Origin: Leptothoe sp034932105
GTDB lineage: Bacteria > Cyanobacteriota > Cyanobacteriia > Phormidesmidales > Phormidesmidaceae
Direction of reading: 5' to 3'
Assembly: GCF_034932105.1 (NCBI RefSeq)
Contig: NZ_JAYGIG010000114.1
Span: 189,174-253,173 of the forward strand
DNA: 64,000 bases
Shown here: piece after piece, positions 17,603 to 25,212 of the stretch
Layout: the number at the start of each line of letters is the position of its first letter
Numbering within the stretch: position 1 is the first letter of the stretch
Notes under the pieces: model-generated
Database searches by the model: none
What the model saw: the letters and a program-made list of their open reading frames with translations, nothing else
Told to the model about the DNA's origin: nothing
Made by a program: the position numbers and the translations under genes

Positions 17603-18277
17603 TTAGCCCTCGGATGCCACGCCAACACCAATGGGGCACGAAACATTGGTGCCTCCCAGGCCACAGTATCCACCAGGGTTTTTGGCTAGGTACTGCTGAT
17701 GGTAGTCCTCAGCGTAGTAAAACTCAGGGGCAGCCAAAATTTCAGTTGTAATGGTGCCATGGCCAGCCTGGTTTAGGGCTTCCTGGTATAGGGTTAGGGA
17801 TTTCTCGGCAGCAGCCTTTTGCCCAGGGGAATAGGTATAAATTCCAGAACGATACTGGGTGCCGGTATCATTGCCCTGGCGCATACCTTGGGTCGGGTTG
17901 TGGCTTTCCCAAAACACTTTGAGTAGTTGGTCATAGCTAATGACGCTGGGGGCAAACACCACCAGGACCACTTCGTTATGTCCAGTCATGCCCGAGCACA
18001 CCTCACGATAGGTGGGGTTGGGCGTGTGGCCGGCGCTGTAGCCTACGGCGGTGGAAAACACACCTTCCTGTTGCCAGAAGCGACGCTCCGCTCCCCAAAA
18101 ACAGCCCAGACCGAACATAGCTGTTTGCATCCCGTCGGGGAATGGGGGTTGTAATGGGTTGCCATTTACGTAATGCTGCTTAGGAACAGGCATTTTTTCA
18201 GAACGGCCCGGCAACGCCTCTGAGGGAGACGGTATTGCCGCTTTTTTGCCTAAGCCACCAAGTCCAAAAAGCACCAT
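17603..18277 (-). CDS. msrA: Peptide-methionine (S)-S-oxide reductase
   Basis: A 224-residue MsrA that reduces methionine S-sulfoxide in proteins and so repairs oxidative damage. The catalytic motif GCFWGAER has Cys59; the substrate-pocket region YSAGHTPNPTYREVCSGMTGH and the QYRSGIY block follow. A resolving cysteine is expected in the C-terminal GGYCGLGG segment. The N-terminal 50 residues form an extension with SEKMPVPKQHYVNGNPLQPP, common in plant and cyanobacterial MsrA. The gene lies behind the STAS-domain gene on the same strand, separated by a terminator, so it probably has its own promoter. ATG start at 18277. Confidence 0.95.
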   Translation of the reverse strand: MVLFGLGGLGKKAAIPSPSEALPGRSEKMPVPKQHYVNGNPLQPPFPDGMQTAMFGLGCFWGAERRFWQQEGVFSTAVGYSAGHTPNPTYREVCSGMTGHNEVVLVVFAPSVISYDQLLKVFWESHNPTQGMRQGNDTGTQYRSGIYTYSPGQKAAAEKSLTLYQEALNQAGHGTITTEILAAPEFYYAEDYHQQYLAKNPGGYCGLGGTNVSCPIGVGVASEG

Positions 18278-18393
18278 AGATTTGTAATGAATTTCAAAGA
18301 CGCCGATACCTTTAGTCTACTCAATCCAGATGGGATCGTTGGTCTCGCTTTAGGTGGAAGCCCGAACTTTTTGCCAATTTTTTGCCAAATAAT

Positions 18394-18419
18394 AAGCCCG
18401 CTGGTACACCAGCGGGCTT
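18394..18419 (-). terminator. Terminator behind the STAS-domain gene
   Basis: A perfect 12-bp stem with a 2-nt loop (AAGCCCGCTGGT, AC, ACCAGCGGGCTT). Read on the minus strand it begins 32 bp after the stop of the STAS gene and is followed by TTATTT, so it is a good factor-independent terminator for that gene. Confidence 0.8.
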
Positions 18420-18451
18420 CAACTGCCATATTGGACAATATGGGATGGAAA

Positions 18452-18784
18452 TTATTTGACTACGGCGGCGTCAAAGGCGGCGCGATCCTCAAAGATTTCA
18501 AATACCCGATCCATGCTGGTGAGTTCAAACAGCATACGGATTTGGTCGTTGATGGAGCACACATACATTTTGGCCCCAGCGGTGCGTGCGTTTTTTAAGC
18601 AGGCAACCAAAACCCCCAGACCTGAACTATCCACAAATGTGATGTCCTTCAGGTCAATTAGCAGTACTTTGATTCCTTTTTCCAGTGCAACGTTCACTTG
18701 CTGACGAAATGCATTGGTCTGAGTACCGTCTAAGATACCGCTGGGCTCAATTACATGAACACCTAAGTCCATAGATATTGTCAT
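18452..18784 (-). CDS. STAS-domain protein (anti-sigma factor antagonist-like)
   Basis: A 110-residue single STAS domain. The site TFVDSSGLGVLV contains the serine that is phosphorylated in SpoIIAA/RsbV-type antagonists, so the regulatory residue is kept. Such proteins bind anti-sigma factor kinases in a phosphorylation-dependent way; in cyanobacteria many act in other partner-switch circuits. No partner kinase (HATPase_c anti-sigma type) lies nearby. The gene is a single unit with a terminator at 18394-18419. ATG start at 18784. Confidence 0.92.
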   Translation of the reverse strand: MTISMDLGVHVIEPSGILDGTQTNAFRQQVNVALEKGIKVLLIDLKDITFVDSSGLGVLVACLKNARTAGAKMYVCSINDQIRMLFELTSMDRVFEIFEDRAAFDAAVVK

Positions 18785-18947
18785 GGCTAAATATCAATAA
18801 TTTCTAGTTTAGCTTTACAGATGTTCAAAACTCGCACTTTTACCAGGCTCATCAGTGGAGGCTGCTGAACCTGCTGTATTGAAAGTGTTCGTCCCCATTT
18901 ACGCTAGGCTGCCCACCAGAGGATCCCTTGACTGCAGCGTAGAACAA

Positions 18948-20567
18948 CTAGTTCTTCAATAAAACTGACACTGTTCCGGTCGATTGATGGGCTGTTTGGA
19001 CATAACTGGTGATTGAGATCGCCTCGATTGATTGGCTCCAAGGTTGCACAATCGGTCTCACCAAGGAAAACCAGCGATTACTTTCCAAAAGACGATCTAG
19101 TTCTGACCAAGTTCCGTAGATATACCCTTGATTTGGTTTATCCATTGACTGGGTGGTGCGCTGAAATCGTTGGGTGGTGGATAGGGGATGAGCTGGGGCT
19201 GCTAAAGCAACGGTCAAACCACCGATGGATGTGGCAAATACCTCACAGTCATCGACTTTAGTATGGATACCCACAAGATCTGTTTCAACCGTAGTTTCTC
19301 TATTGCGCTTATCCACCCGGGTCTTTAAACGGCTCCAAGCGGTAACTGCTCGATCCTCTAGGGTTAACTGACTAACGGTCAGCCCTTGCTGGGTGGCAAT
19401 GCTATCCAGTTGTTTTATGACGGTTGGATTGGGGCTGGTCACTGCCATGAGCCAGGTGCCATCGTTCAACTGACCGATGGCATAGTCCCTGGATAAAAGC
19501 TGATGGAGGGGGCCAGATAGGGATTGGGCTAGCTGGGTCGATGGCCATTGCAGGCCTTGTTGCAGGGGAAAGGGTAATCCTTGATAGTGACCAATCTGAG
19601 CCCTTAGCTCTGTCCATAGGGGACGCAGATCATACCCCATGGCGGCCCATGCTACGGATGCTGGCAAATACTGTTGCGGTTTGCTGTGGTCGATATCTGG
19701 TACGGCTGTTGGATCGGGTTTGTCGGGGGCAGGCTCGAACTCATGGGGGCCTAATGCTGCTGCTAATGTTGTGAGTCGGGTGTTGATCACCAACTGCTGT
19801 GGTTTCATTGTGGTGGTTGCGCTTAATTGCTGTCCTTGCAAGGATGACAGTAATTGTCGCTCCGGTGTGGCTAACCCTAGCCAGTCGATCAGGTCTGGAA
19901 TGTGTAGGTTAAGCCAGACCGGGGTGCAGCAGTCTGGCCCCGATATCTGTAAAGCGGGGGCTTGAGCAACTCGAAGACTCTGGCGCAAAACTCTGACATC
20001 GTTGGCGACCAGCAGGGTACTTCCACCTACAATAGCGGTTGCCAGTTGCTGCGTGCTCTGGGCTAATGTACCTGAAATAATCGGTACACTGCTGCCTTCG
20101 GTGAAAACGGGATGGCTGCCAGCGATGGTTTGTCGCTGCCAAAACAGTTCTAAAAACTCCCGCAGCTTTTCGTCGTCAGTGGTATCGGTGACCAAGAGGT
20201 AACCGGTTTGACGACCATTGTCCCGATCTCGATCCAGATCTTGATCCGTAATGGCAAAGGCAATGGTTTTGCCTAACCAAGGACGAATGTCTGCCCTGGG
20301 GTTAATGGCGAGTGGGGTGAAAAATGAGTCTATGGTTTGGGATAGGACCTCGGTAAGATGGGATTTTTGCCAGGTTTTACCGGGTTTTACCGTGGTATCT
20401 ACCACCGCCGCCAATAGGGCTTGCTTCGGGACAAATTCTAGGATGTGATTGCTTTGGGAACTGTGCGGCTCTGGGGATAGCGACTGACAGCTATTGAGCC
20501 CTAGGCTGATGAGTAATAGTGCGATCGCAAAACCACGCCACCAAGGTCTCCTCAACAAATTCACCAT
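18948..20567 (-). CDS. DUF3352-type lipoprotein
   Basis: From ATG 20567 the protein has 539 residues; a TTG frame start at 20633 is less likely. The N-terminus has basic residues, a hydrophobic run (GFAIALLLISLGLNS) and then Cys in LNSC, an acceptable lipobox, so it is probably a lipoprotein or an anchored envelope protein. The body matches the long cyanobacterial DUF3352 proteins as I remember them (FVPKQALLAAVVDTTVKPG near the N-terminus, and a periodic pattern of beta-type segments). The function of DUF3352 is unknown. It is encoded 170-odd bp downstream of lexA on the same strand, with an inverted repeat between. Confidence 0.8.
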   Translation of the reverse strand: MVNLLRRPWWRGFAIALLLISLGLNSCQSLSPEPHSSQSNHILEFVPKQALLAAVVDTTVKPGKTWQKSHLTEVLSQTIDSFFTPLAINPRADIRPWLGKTIAFAITDQDLDRDRDNGRQTGYLLVTDTTDDEKLREFLELFWQRQTIAGSHPVFTEGSSVPIISGTLAQSTQQLATAIVGGSTLLVANDVRVLRQSLRVAQAPALQISGPDCCTPVWLNLHIPDLIDWLGLATPERQLLSSLQGQQLSATTTMKPQQLVINTRLTTLAAALGPHEFEPAPDKPDPTAVPDIDHSKPQQYLPASVAWAAMGYDLRPLWTELRAQIGHYQGLPFPLQQGLQWPSTQLAQSLSGPLHQLLSRDYAIGQLNDGTWLMAVTSPNPTVIKQLDSIATQQGLTVSQLTLEDRAVTAWSRLKTRVDKRNRETTVETDLVGIHTKVDDCEVFATSIGGLTVALAAPAHPLSTTQRFQRTTQSMDKPNQGYIYGTWSELDRLLESNRWFSLVRPIVQPWSQSIEAISITSYVQTAHQSTGTVSVLLKN

Positions 20568-20652
20568 AGATGTCTGTGCCCAATCCTGTGCGCCTCTAGT
20601 GTAGTAGAGCAAAGACCTTGAAATTAGGCCCAATTATCAGATTTGCCAGCGA

Positions 20653-20689
20653 GCGGCCACAGTCTAGACTTTGTCCAGACTGTGGCCGC
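20653..20689 (-). terminator. Inverted repeat behind lexA
   Basis: GCGGCCACAGTCT (20653-20665) and AGACTGTGGCCGC (20677-20689) form a perfect 13-bp stem with an 11-nt loop, 46 bp after the lexA stop. There is no T-tract on the minus strand, so termination strength is unclear; it may be an RNA stabiliser instead. Confidence 0.6.
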
Positions 20690-20734
20690 CAAATAACCTA
20701 TAGGCACAAATGCAGGCTGCTTAAAGACAGATCG

Positions 20735-21340
20735 CTAACCTAAATCCTGATTGCGCCAAACCGCCAGCAGTCGACCCTGGATATCCACGTCTTGAGCCGG
20801 ATAGACCATGGGTTCATAATTAGGATTAGCAGGCTTAAGCACCACATTATTGCCTTGACGGTAAAGATACTTAAGCGTGGTGGCACTTTCTACCCGGGCC
20901 GCCACAATGGTGCCCTCTTTAATGCTTTTAGGGTCTTCCACCGGACGCATAATCACAAAGTCCCCACTATCAATTAAGGCATCGACCATACTGTCGCCTC
21001 TTACCCGTAAGGCATAGTCATGGGACTTAATGGGTAATGAAGATAAATCCAGGTGTTCCTCCGCCACGTCTACGAAAGCTTCCACCATGGAACCAGCCGC
21101 AATGGTGCCTTTGATGGGGACACCATTCCCCTGCAAAATGCGAATCGTTCTGGCTTTACCCTCATTCCAGTCGATGTAGCCTTTCTTGCGCAGGTGATCG
21201 AGCCGACTTTGAATCGGCGCTGGAGACTTCAGCCCCATGGCCCGCATCATTTGTCGAATGGAGGGGGAGTGCTGATGTTCACGAATATAATCAGCTAACC
21301 AGTTATAAAGCTCCTCTTGAGCATTGGTCAGAGTGTCCAT
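20735..21340 (-). CDS. lexA: LexA repressor
   Basis: A 201-residue LexA. The N-terminal winged helix (about 1-68) has SPSIRQMMRAMGLKSPAPIQSRLDHL as the recognition region. The C-terminal S24 peptidase-like domain is fully equipped: Ala82-Gly83 scissile bond in GTIAAGSM, Ser117 in RGDSMVD and Lys157 in TTLKYLY. Some cyanobacterial LexA proteins (for example in Synechocystis) have lost these residues and no longer act in an SOS response; this one looks able to self-cleave with RecA. Two operator matches lie directly upstream (21370-21383, 21390-21403), indicating autoregulation. ATG start at 21340. Confidence 0.96.
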   Translation of the reverse strand: MDTLTNAQEELYNWLADYIREHQHSPSIRQMMRAMGLKSPAPIQSRLDHLRKKGYIDWNEGKARTIRILQGNGVPIKGTIAAGSMVEAFVDVAEEHLDLSSLPIKSHDYALRVRGDSMVDALIDSGDFVIMRPVEDPKSIKEGTIVAARVESATTLKYLYRQGNNVVLKPANPNYEPMVYPAQDVDIQGRLLAVWRNQDLG

Positions 21341-21369
21341 GGGGTACTACTCGTAGGATAAACCGTAGG

Positions 21370-21383
21370 GGAACAGGCGTACC
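21370..21383 (-). promoter_or_regulatory. LexA box 1 (promoter-proximal to lexA)
   Basis: On the minus strand the sequence is GGTACGCCTGTTCC, an exact fit to the cyanobacterial LexA box RGTAC-N3-D-GTWC-B. It begins 30 bp before the lexA start codon. Together with the second box 20 bp away it forms a tandem operator. Confidence 0.85.
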
Positions 21384-21389
21384 CCTATG

Positions 21390-21403
21390 AGAACAACAGT
21401 ACC
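21390..21403 (-). promoter_or_regulatory. LexA box 2 (promoter-distal to lexA)
   Basis: On the minus strand the sequence is GGTACTGTTGTTCT, again an exact fit to RGTAC-N3-D-GTWC-B, in the same orientation as box 1 and 20 bp from it (two helical turns). I inspected the other GTAC occurrences I could find by eye in this window and saw no further full match. Confidence 0.85.
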
Positions 21404-21526
21404 AACAAAGTCTTCATTCTGTCTACCTGATGTATTGACGTTTTTGGGTGAAAGTGAGATTTCTCATTTTTGACGTTTTTGACGCTGCTTTGAGATGTTG
21501 AGGGTCTTGGCCTGAAAAAGCATAAA

Positions 21527-21580
21527 AGCATAAAAAAGGTCAGGCTTGGACCATGGTCCAAGCCTGACCTTTTTTATGCT
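21527..21580. terminator. 54-bp perfect palindrome behind rpoD, probable bidirectional terminator
   Basis: Positions 21527-21580 read identically on both strands with no loop (centre CCA/TGG). The GC core GGTCAGGCTTGGACC is bordered by AAAAAA and TTTTTT, giving a strong stem followed by a U-tract in either direction. It lies 51 bp behind the rpoD stop and about 120 bp before the lexA operators, so it isolates lexA from rpoD transcription. Confidence 0.85.
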
Positions 21581-21611
21581 CTAGCATCTAAAGCTAACTA
21601 GATGCTAGAGC
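21578..21611 (-). terminator. First hairpin behind rpoD
   Basis: GCTCTAGCATCTA (21578-21590) and TAGATGCTAGAGC (21599-21611) make a perfect 13-bp stem with an 8-nt loop, 20 bp after the rpoD stop codon. It overlaps the end of the 54-bp palindrome by 3 bp, so the two form a double terminator. Confidence 0.7.
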
Positions 21612-21630
21612 TAGTTTTAGCGAGCCAAAT

Positions 21631-22773
21631 TTAACGAATGTACTCTTTGAGAACGCTATTACGGTTGGGATGACGCAACTTACGTAGAGCCTTCGCCTCA
21701 ATTTGGCGAATCCGCTCACGGGTAACGTTGAAAATTTGACCAATCTCTTCGAGGGTTTTCATCCGGCCGTCGTCTAGACCGTAGCGTAACCGAAGAACAT
21801 CCCGTTCGCGGGGGCTCAATGTGCTCAGAACACCCTCAAGGTCTTCACGCAAAAGACTCTTAGAAACCTCATCTTCAGGGGTTTCACCATCCGATTCAAT
21901 GAAGTCACCGAGGCGGGAATCCTCTTCCTTACCAATGGGAGTTTCCAAGGAAATGGGTAGCTGGGCAGATTTAGCAATAAACCGTAACTTCTCGATGGTC
22001 ATTTCCATGCGAGTGGCAATTTCTTCTTCCGTCGGTTTACGACCTAGCTCTTGGGACAAAAGCTTAGTGGTTTTCTTAATGCGGGAAATAGTTTCATACA
22101 GATGGACCGGTAGGCGGATAGTGCGGGACTGATCAGCAATGGCCCGGGTAATCGCCTGGCGAATCCACCAAGTAGCATAGGTGGAGAACTTATAACCTTT
22201 TTCATGGTCAAATTTTTCAGCGGCACGGATCAAACCTAAACTGCCTTCTTGAATGAGATCCTGAAAAGACAGGCCACGGTTCATGTACTTCTTAGCGATG
22301 GAAACCACCAAACGCAAATTGGACTGAACCATTTTATCCTTGGCTCTACGCCCTAGATGAAGGCGACGGCGAAATGCAGGTAGGGGCATGTCAACAGCGG
22401 CTGCCCAATCCATATCGTCCGGTTCCTCATCCATTCCATCGGATAGATCATCACGGATCCGTTCTAGCTCTAACAAGTCAGCAATTTTACGAGCCAACTC
22501 AATTTCTTCCTCTGCCCTCAGCAGACGGATACGCCCAATTTCCTGTAAATAAAGCCGAATAGAATCTTCAGTGTAATGCTTCTTTTTCGCCTGAGCCGCT
22601 GCTGTTGCTGCTGCTGTGGTTGAGCTACGACGACGAGATGTGCCTTTAGCAGCTTTAGCACCCTGGACATCTTCCTCGGGACTTGTAAATGGTTTCCCAG
22701 CATCAGGATCGATTAACGAATCCAAATCATTGCTAGGTCTCAAGTCCTCAAGAACAGTATTTGCTTGGGTCAT
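21631..22773 (-). CDS. rpoD: Principal RNA polymerase sigma factor (group 1, SigA/RpoD)
   Basis: A 380-residue primary sigma factor. After an N-terminal variable segment with a run of Ala, Ser and Lys, it holds region 1.2 (DSIRLYLQEIGRIRLL), region 2 (SNLRLVVSIAKKYMNRGLSFQDLIQEGSLGL and KGYKFSTYATWWIRQAI), region 3 (IRLPVHLYETISRI) and region 4 (LSPRERDVLRLRYGLDDGRMKTLEEIGQ, VTRERIRQIEAKALRKLRHP). The length and the full set of regions fit the essential housekeeping factor of cyanobacteria rather than group 2 or 3 relatives. The start has a good ribosome binding site (GAGGAAAG). It has a long upstream region and a double terminator. Confidence 0.95.
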   Translation of the reverse strand: MTQANTVLEDLRPSNDLDSLIDPDAGKPFTSPEEDVQGAKAAKGTSRRRSSTTAAATAAAQAKKKHYTEDSIRLYLQEIGRIRLLRAEEEIELARKIADLLELERIRDDLSDGMDEEPDDMDWAAAVDMPLPAFRRRLHLGRRAKDKMVQSNLRLVVSIAKKYMNRGLSFQDLIQEGSLGLIRAAEKFDHEKGYKFSTYATWWIRQAITRAIADQSRTIRLPVHLYETISRIKKTTKLLSQELGRKPTEEEIATRMEMTIEKLRFIAKSAQLPISLETPIGKEEDSRLGDFIESDGETPEDEVSKSLLREDLEGVLSTLSPRERDVLRLRYGLDDGRMKTLEEIGQIFNVTRERIRQIEAKALRKLRHPNRNSVLKEYIR

Positions 22774-23364
22774 GCCGCTTTCCTCGTATTCCTTAAATGC
22801 AACAGATCAAAACATCAAACAGTGATCATCAACCTCGGTAGAGCCACCCATACGACGCCCAACAACGGATAACGTTAAGTCAGATGGATGAACCTCATTC
22901 GGATTATTAGTTGATGAAAGACTTACTTGATTAAAATAGACAAGCTACTCAGCAGACAAAAACTTTATTACAACGGTACACATTTGCCAACGGTTTGAAT
23001 AGGAATTCCATAGTTAGCAAAGCTTTTAATGATCGCTACCAATGTAAAAATGCTGGACTGACTGCGGAGCTTATCCGTGTTTCTACAGTAGTAACATGCT
23101 TTACATAAAAACGCCCAGGGGAATTGTAGCAAGTTGTCAGAAACCTATAGCTTTCTGTGAATCCCCTTTCAGCTCAGGTCCTTTTATTTCAAGGATTCTG
23201 AGACGGTATCAAGGTACACATAAATATTGCCTATCGAAATCAAAATAAATTATATTTTTTTTGTATGCAGACTATAAAAGTTGCAGTGTCAAAAGTGGGT
23301 TTTTAACAACTACTTAGATATCTAAAAAGAGACCATAGGTCAACAAAACTTTGGCTTATGCCGA
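22774..23364. other. Upstream region of rpoD, no gene seen
   Basis: This 591-bp AT-rich stretch carries no plausible gene. On the minus strand a perfect TATAAT is at 23254-23249 and a TTGACA at 23293-23288, but they are 33 bp apart and so do not form one standard promoter. If the TATAAT is used, rpoD would have a leader of about 470 nt. Long rpoD leaders with several promoters are common in cyanobacteria. Confidence 0.5.
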
Positions 23365-23634
23365 CTAATAGCCAGACCTTGGGTTAGTGGCGTTTGCTGA
23401 TTTATGCCTGAGGTTCAGCCAAAGGTGGCAGGAATTGTCTTCGTAGGTAACTAGGGTATCAGCTCCCTGTTGGGCAAACTGACTGGCCTGCTGATATATC
23501 TGGTGTCGTTGACTATCGTCCAAGGTACAGATGCGTTGAAATAGAGCGTGCTGATACTGCATGCCAGTCTGTAAGTCTTGGTCTAGCCAAAACTTAAATC
23601 GTCTGATGTGCTGGGATTGAATTGATTTGGTCAC
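23365..23634 (-). CDS. Hypothetical protein, 89 aa
   Basis: From GTG 23634 the product has 89 residues, mostly helical and polar (RRFKFWLDQDLQTGMQYQHALFQRI, then QIYQQASQFAQQGADTLV), ending with a Trp-Leu-containing beta segment. It has no signal peptide or membrane span and I recognise no family. It starts 44 bp behind the degenerate receiver gene on the same strand, so the two may form a small operon. No strong ribosome binding site is seen, which lowers confidence in the start. Confidence 0.55.
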   Translation of the reverse strand: MTKSIQSQHIRRFKFWLDQDLQTGMQYQHALFQRICTLDDSQRHQIYQQASQFAQQGADTLVTYEDNSCHLWLNLRHKSANATNPRSGY

Positions 23635-23678
23635 TATGGGCCTAAGATATGGAAAATTCTTGATTCATCAAATAATGA

Positions 23679-24062
23679 CTACAGTGTGGTTTTAGCCACA
23701 GCTGATTCAACCAGTAGATGCAAGACATCTTGACTGAGGGGCTCAACTAGAAAACCGTCAATTCCTGGATGATCTTCTTGTGGTGACCAGCTGGGCTCAT
23801 GGAACTGGGTTAGGGCAACAATGGTGGTGCCTGATGGTTTGGTAGTTTCCCTGAGTTGATTGACGAAGGCCGGTGACCAGTTTTGATCGGTCCCTGAGAG
23901 AATCACTAAATAGGGAATCCCTTGCTCGATGCGGGCGACGGCTTGCTCCGCTGATTGGGCAACAAAAACAGGCCCCTCAACTTGTGTAGAAAGTGATTGC
24001 AATGTTAGGTCTGCACCCAGGCATTGACCTAACAGTAATACGTAACCATTGGAGCTACCCAT
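23679..24062 (-). CDS. Degenerate response-regulator receiver domain protein
   Basis: From ATG 24062 the product has 127 residues with the alternating strand-helix pattern of a CheY-like receiver (YVLLLGQCLGADL, YLVILSGTDQNW, TTIVALTQFHEPSW, GIDGFLVEPLSQDVLHLLV). The residues needed for phosphorylation are missing: the acidic pair after strand 1 is absent, the phospho-acceptor Asp after strand 3 is Ser-Gly, and the conserved Lys before Pro is Glu (VEPL). It is therefore a pseudo-receiver that may act by protein binding only. A TTG start at 24119 would add 19 residues without conserved features. Pairing with the 89-residue gene behind it is likely from spacing. Confidence 0.68.
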   Translation of the reverse strand: MGSSNGYVLLLGQCLGADLTLQSLSTQVEGPVFVAQSAEQAVARIEQGIPYLVILSGTDQNWSPAFVNQLRETTKPSGTTIVALTQFHEPSWSPQEDHPGIDGFLVEPLSQDVLHLLVESAVAKTTL

Positions 24063-24272
24063 ATGCCTTACCCCATTAGGCCTTTTTAGCCACTTAAGTC
24101 TATGGGGATATGTGGGCAACGGTAGATCTGTGCAAGGTATTGAAAAGCTTCTTAGGGTGGGTTATTAAAGTTGGGAACTAGTACATTCAAGTTAATGAAT
24201 TGCAAGGTTGTCAAAAAGAATAGCAACGGATTACATGTTCTGATTACGCGTTCTGGTCGCACGGAATGGGAT

Positions 24273-24995
24273 TTAGGGGGCAAGACGTGCTTTTTTGAGG
24301 CGTGTGGTTTCATACCAGGTTGCGATCGCAGGTACCCAGGCCTGAAAATGGGGCCACATGACCTCACATAGCTTTTGAGCTTCCAGCTGAGCATCGGCTT
24401 TCCAGCGCAGATCGAGTAAATGCATTAGGGAGCGGACATTGGCTGACATCACCCAGTGTTGACGCACATCAAAAGGAATCAGTCCGCGGGCATGCTCTTC
24501 GGAAAAACCTTGTCCAATGCGGGTTTTATAGCGCTCACAGGCTGCCAAGCACCAGTCAACGTCCTGCTGTCGCAGCTCCTCGGTGTAGGTATATTTTTTG
24601 CCTTGTCGGTCGCTATAGTCGCCAATGGGCCGTAGATAAAAGACTTCCTCCACAGACCGTTGGCCTGAAACCACGTCTAAAATTCGCGAGCCGGTATAGC
24701 GAAACGACTGCACATCAAATGAAACGCCCACTCGGTGGGTGCGGATCTGCTGCATGGTGGAATGGGGTAACCAGCCGCAGTTGAGCACAATTTGGGGATG
24801 CTCTAGGGGCCCATAGTGGCCGCGCCCACCCTTGAGTAAATTGCGAATCACCAGGTCACCGCATTTTTCTTCAGAGGGCCAATTCTGGCGATCATTCCAC
24901 ACAAAGTCTTCGGCATAGTCTTGATGCATCGCAGCATAAATAGTCTGCTGGGGATTGGGGGTTTGGGAAATGACTTCGACGGTAAACCGCTGCAT
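24273..24995 (-). CDS. thyX: Flavin-dependent thymidylate synthase ThyX
   Basis: From ATG 24995 the protein has 240 residues. ThyX makes dTMP from dUMP with methylene-tetrahydrofolate and FAD/NADPH, and replaces ThyA in many cyanobacteria. The ThyX motif is present as QIRTHRVGVSFDVQSFRYTG (RxHR followed by Ser at the expected spacing), along with GHYGPLEHP upstream and SLMHLLDLRWKADAQLE near the C-terminus, which hold FAD and substrate contacts. A TTG two codons upstream is possible but unnecessary. No folate or thyA gene is seen nearby. Confidence 0.95.
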   Translation of the reverse strand: MQRFTVEVISQTPNPQQTIYAAMHQDYAEDFVWNDRQNWPSEEKCGDLVIRNLLKGGRGHYGPLEHPQIVLNCGWLPHSTMQQIRTHRVGVSFDVQSFRYTGSRILDVVSGQRSVEEVFYLRPIGDYSDRQGKKYTYTEELRQQDVDWCLAACERYKTRIGQGFSEEHARGLIPFDVRQHWVMSANVRSLMHLLDLRWKADAQLEAQKLCEVMWPHFQAWVPAIATWYETTRLKKARLAP

Positions 24996-25212
24996 GGGCA
25001 ATGGATAAAAGGGACGGTGGAAAGGACGATGCTAGTGGTTAAGTCTGGGGGACTCAATACTGGATGCGATCAATCGTCGACCGATATAGTCTATCGATAG
25101 AGAAGCACCAGCTCAAGCAAGTCTATCGGAACGTGTAGTTTCCTAAAACCAAGTAACGAACTTTGGCGTAGCTCGGGGCTTGATGATCAAATGTTTACCC
25201 AGAGCAACAGAC

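Noticed and set aside
18287..18598. 103-codon frame opposite the STAS gene and its terminator
   Set aside because: It runs through a clear terminator and antisense to a well-defined STAS domain.
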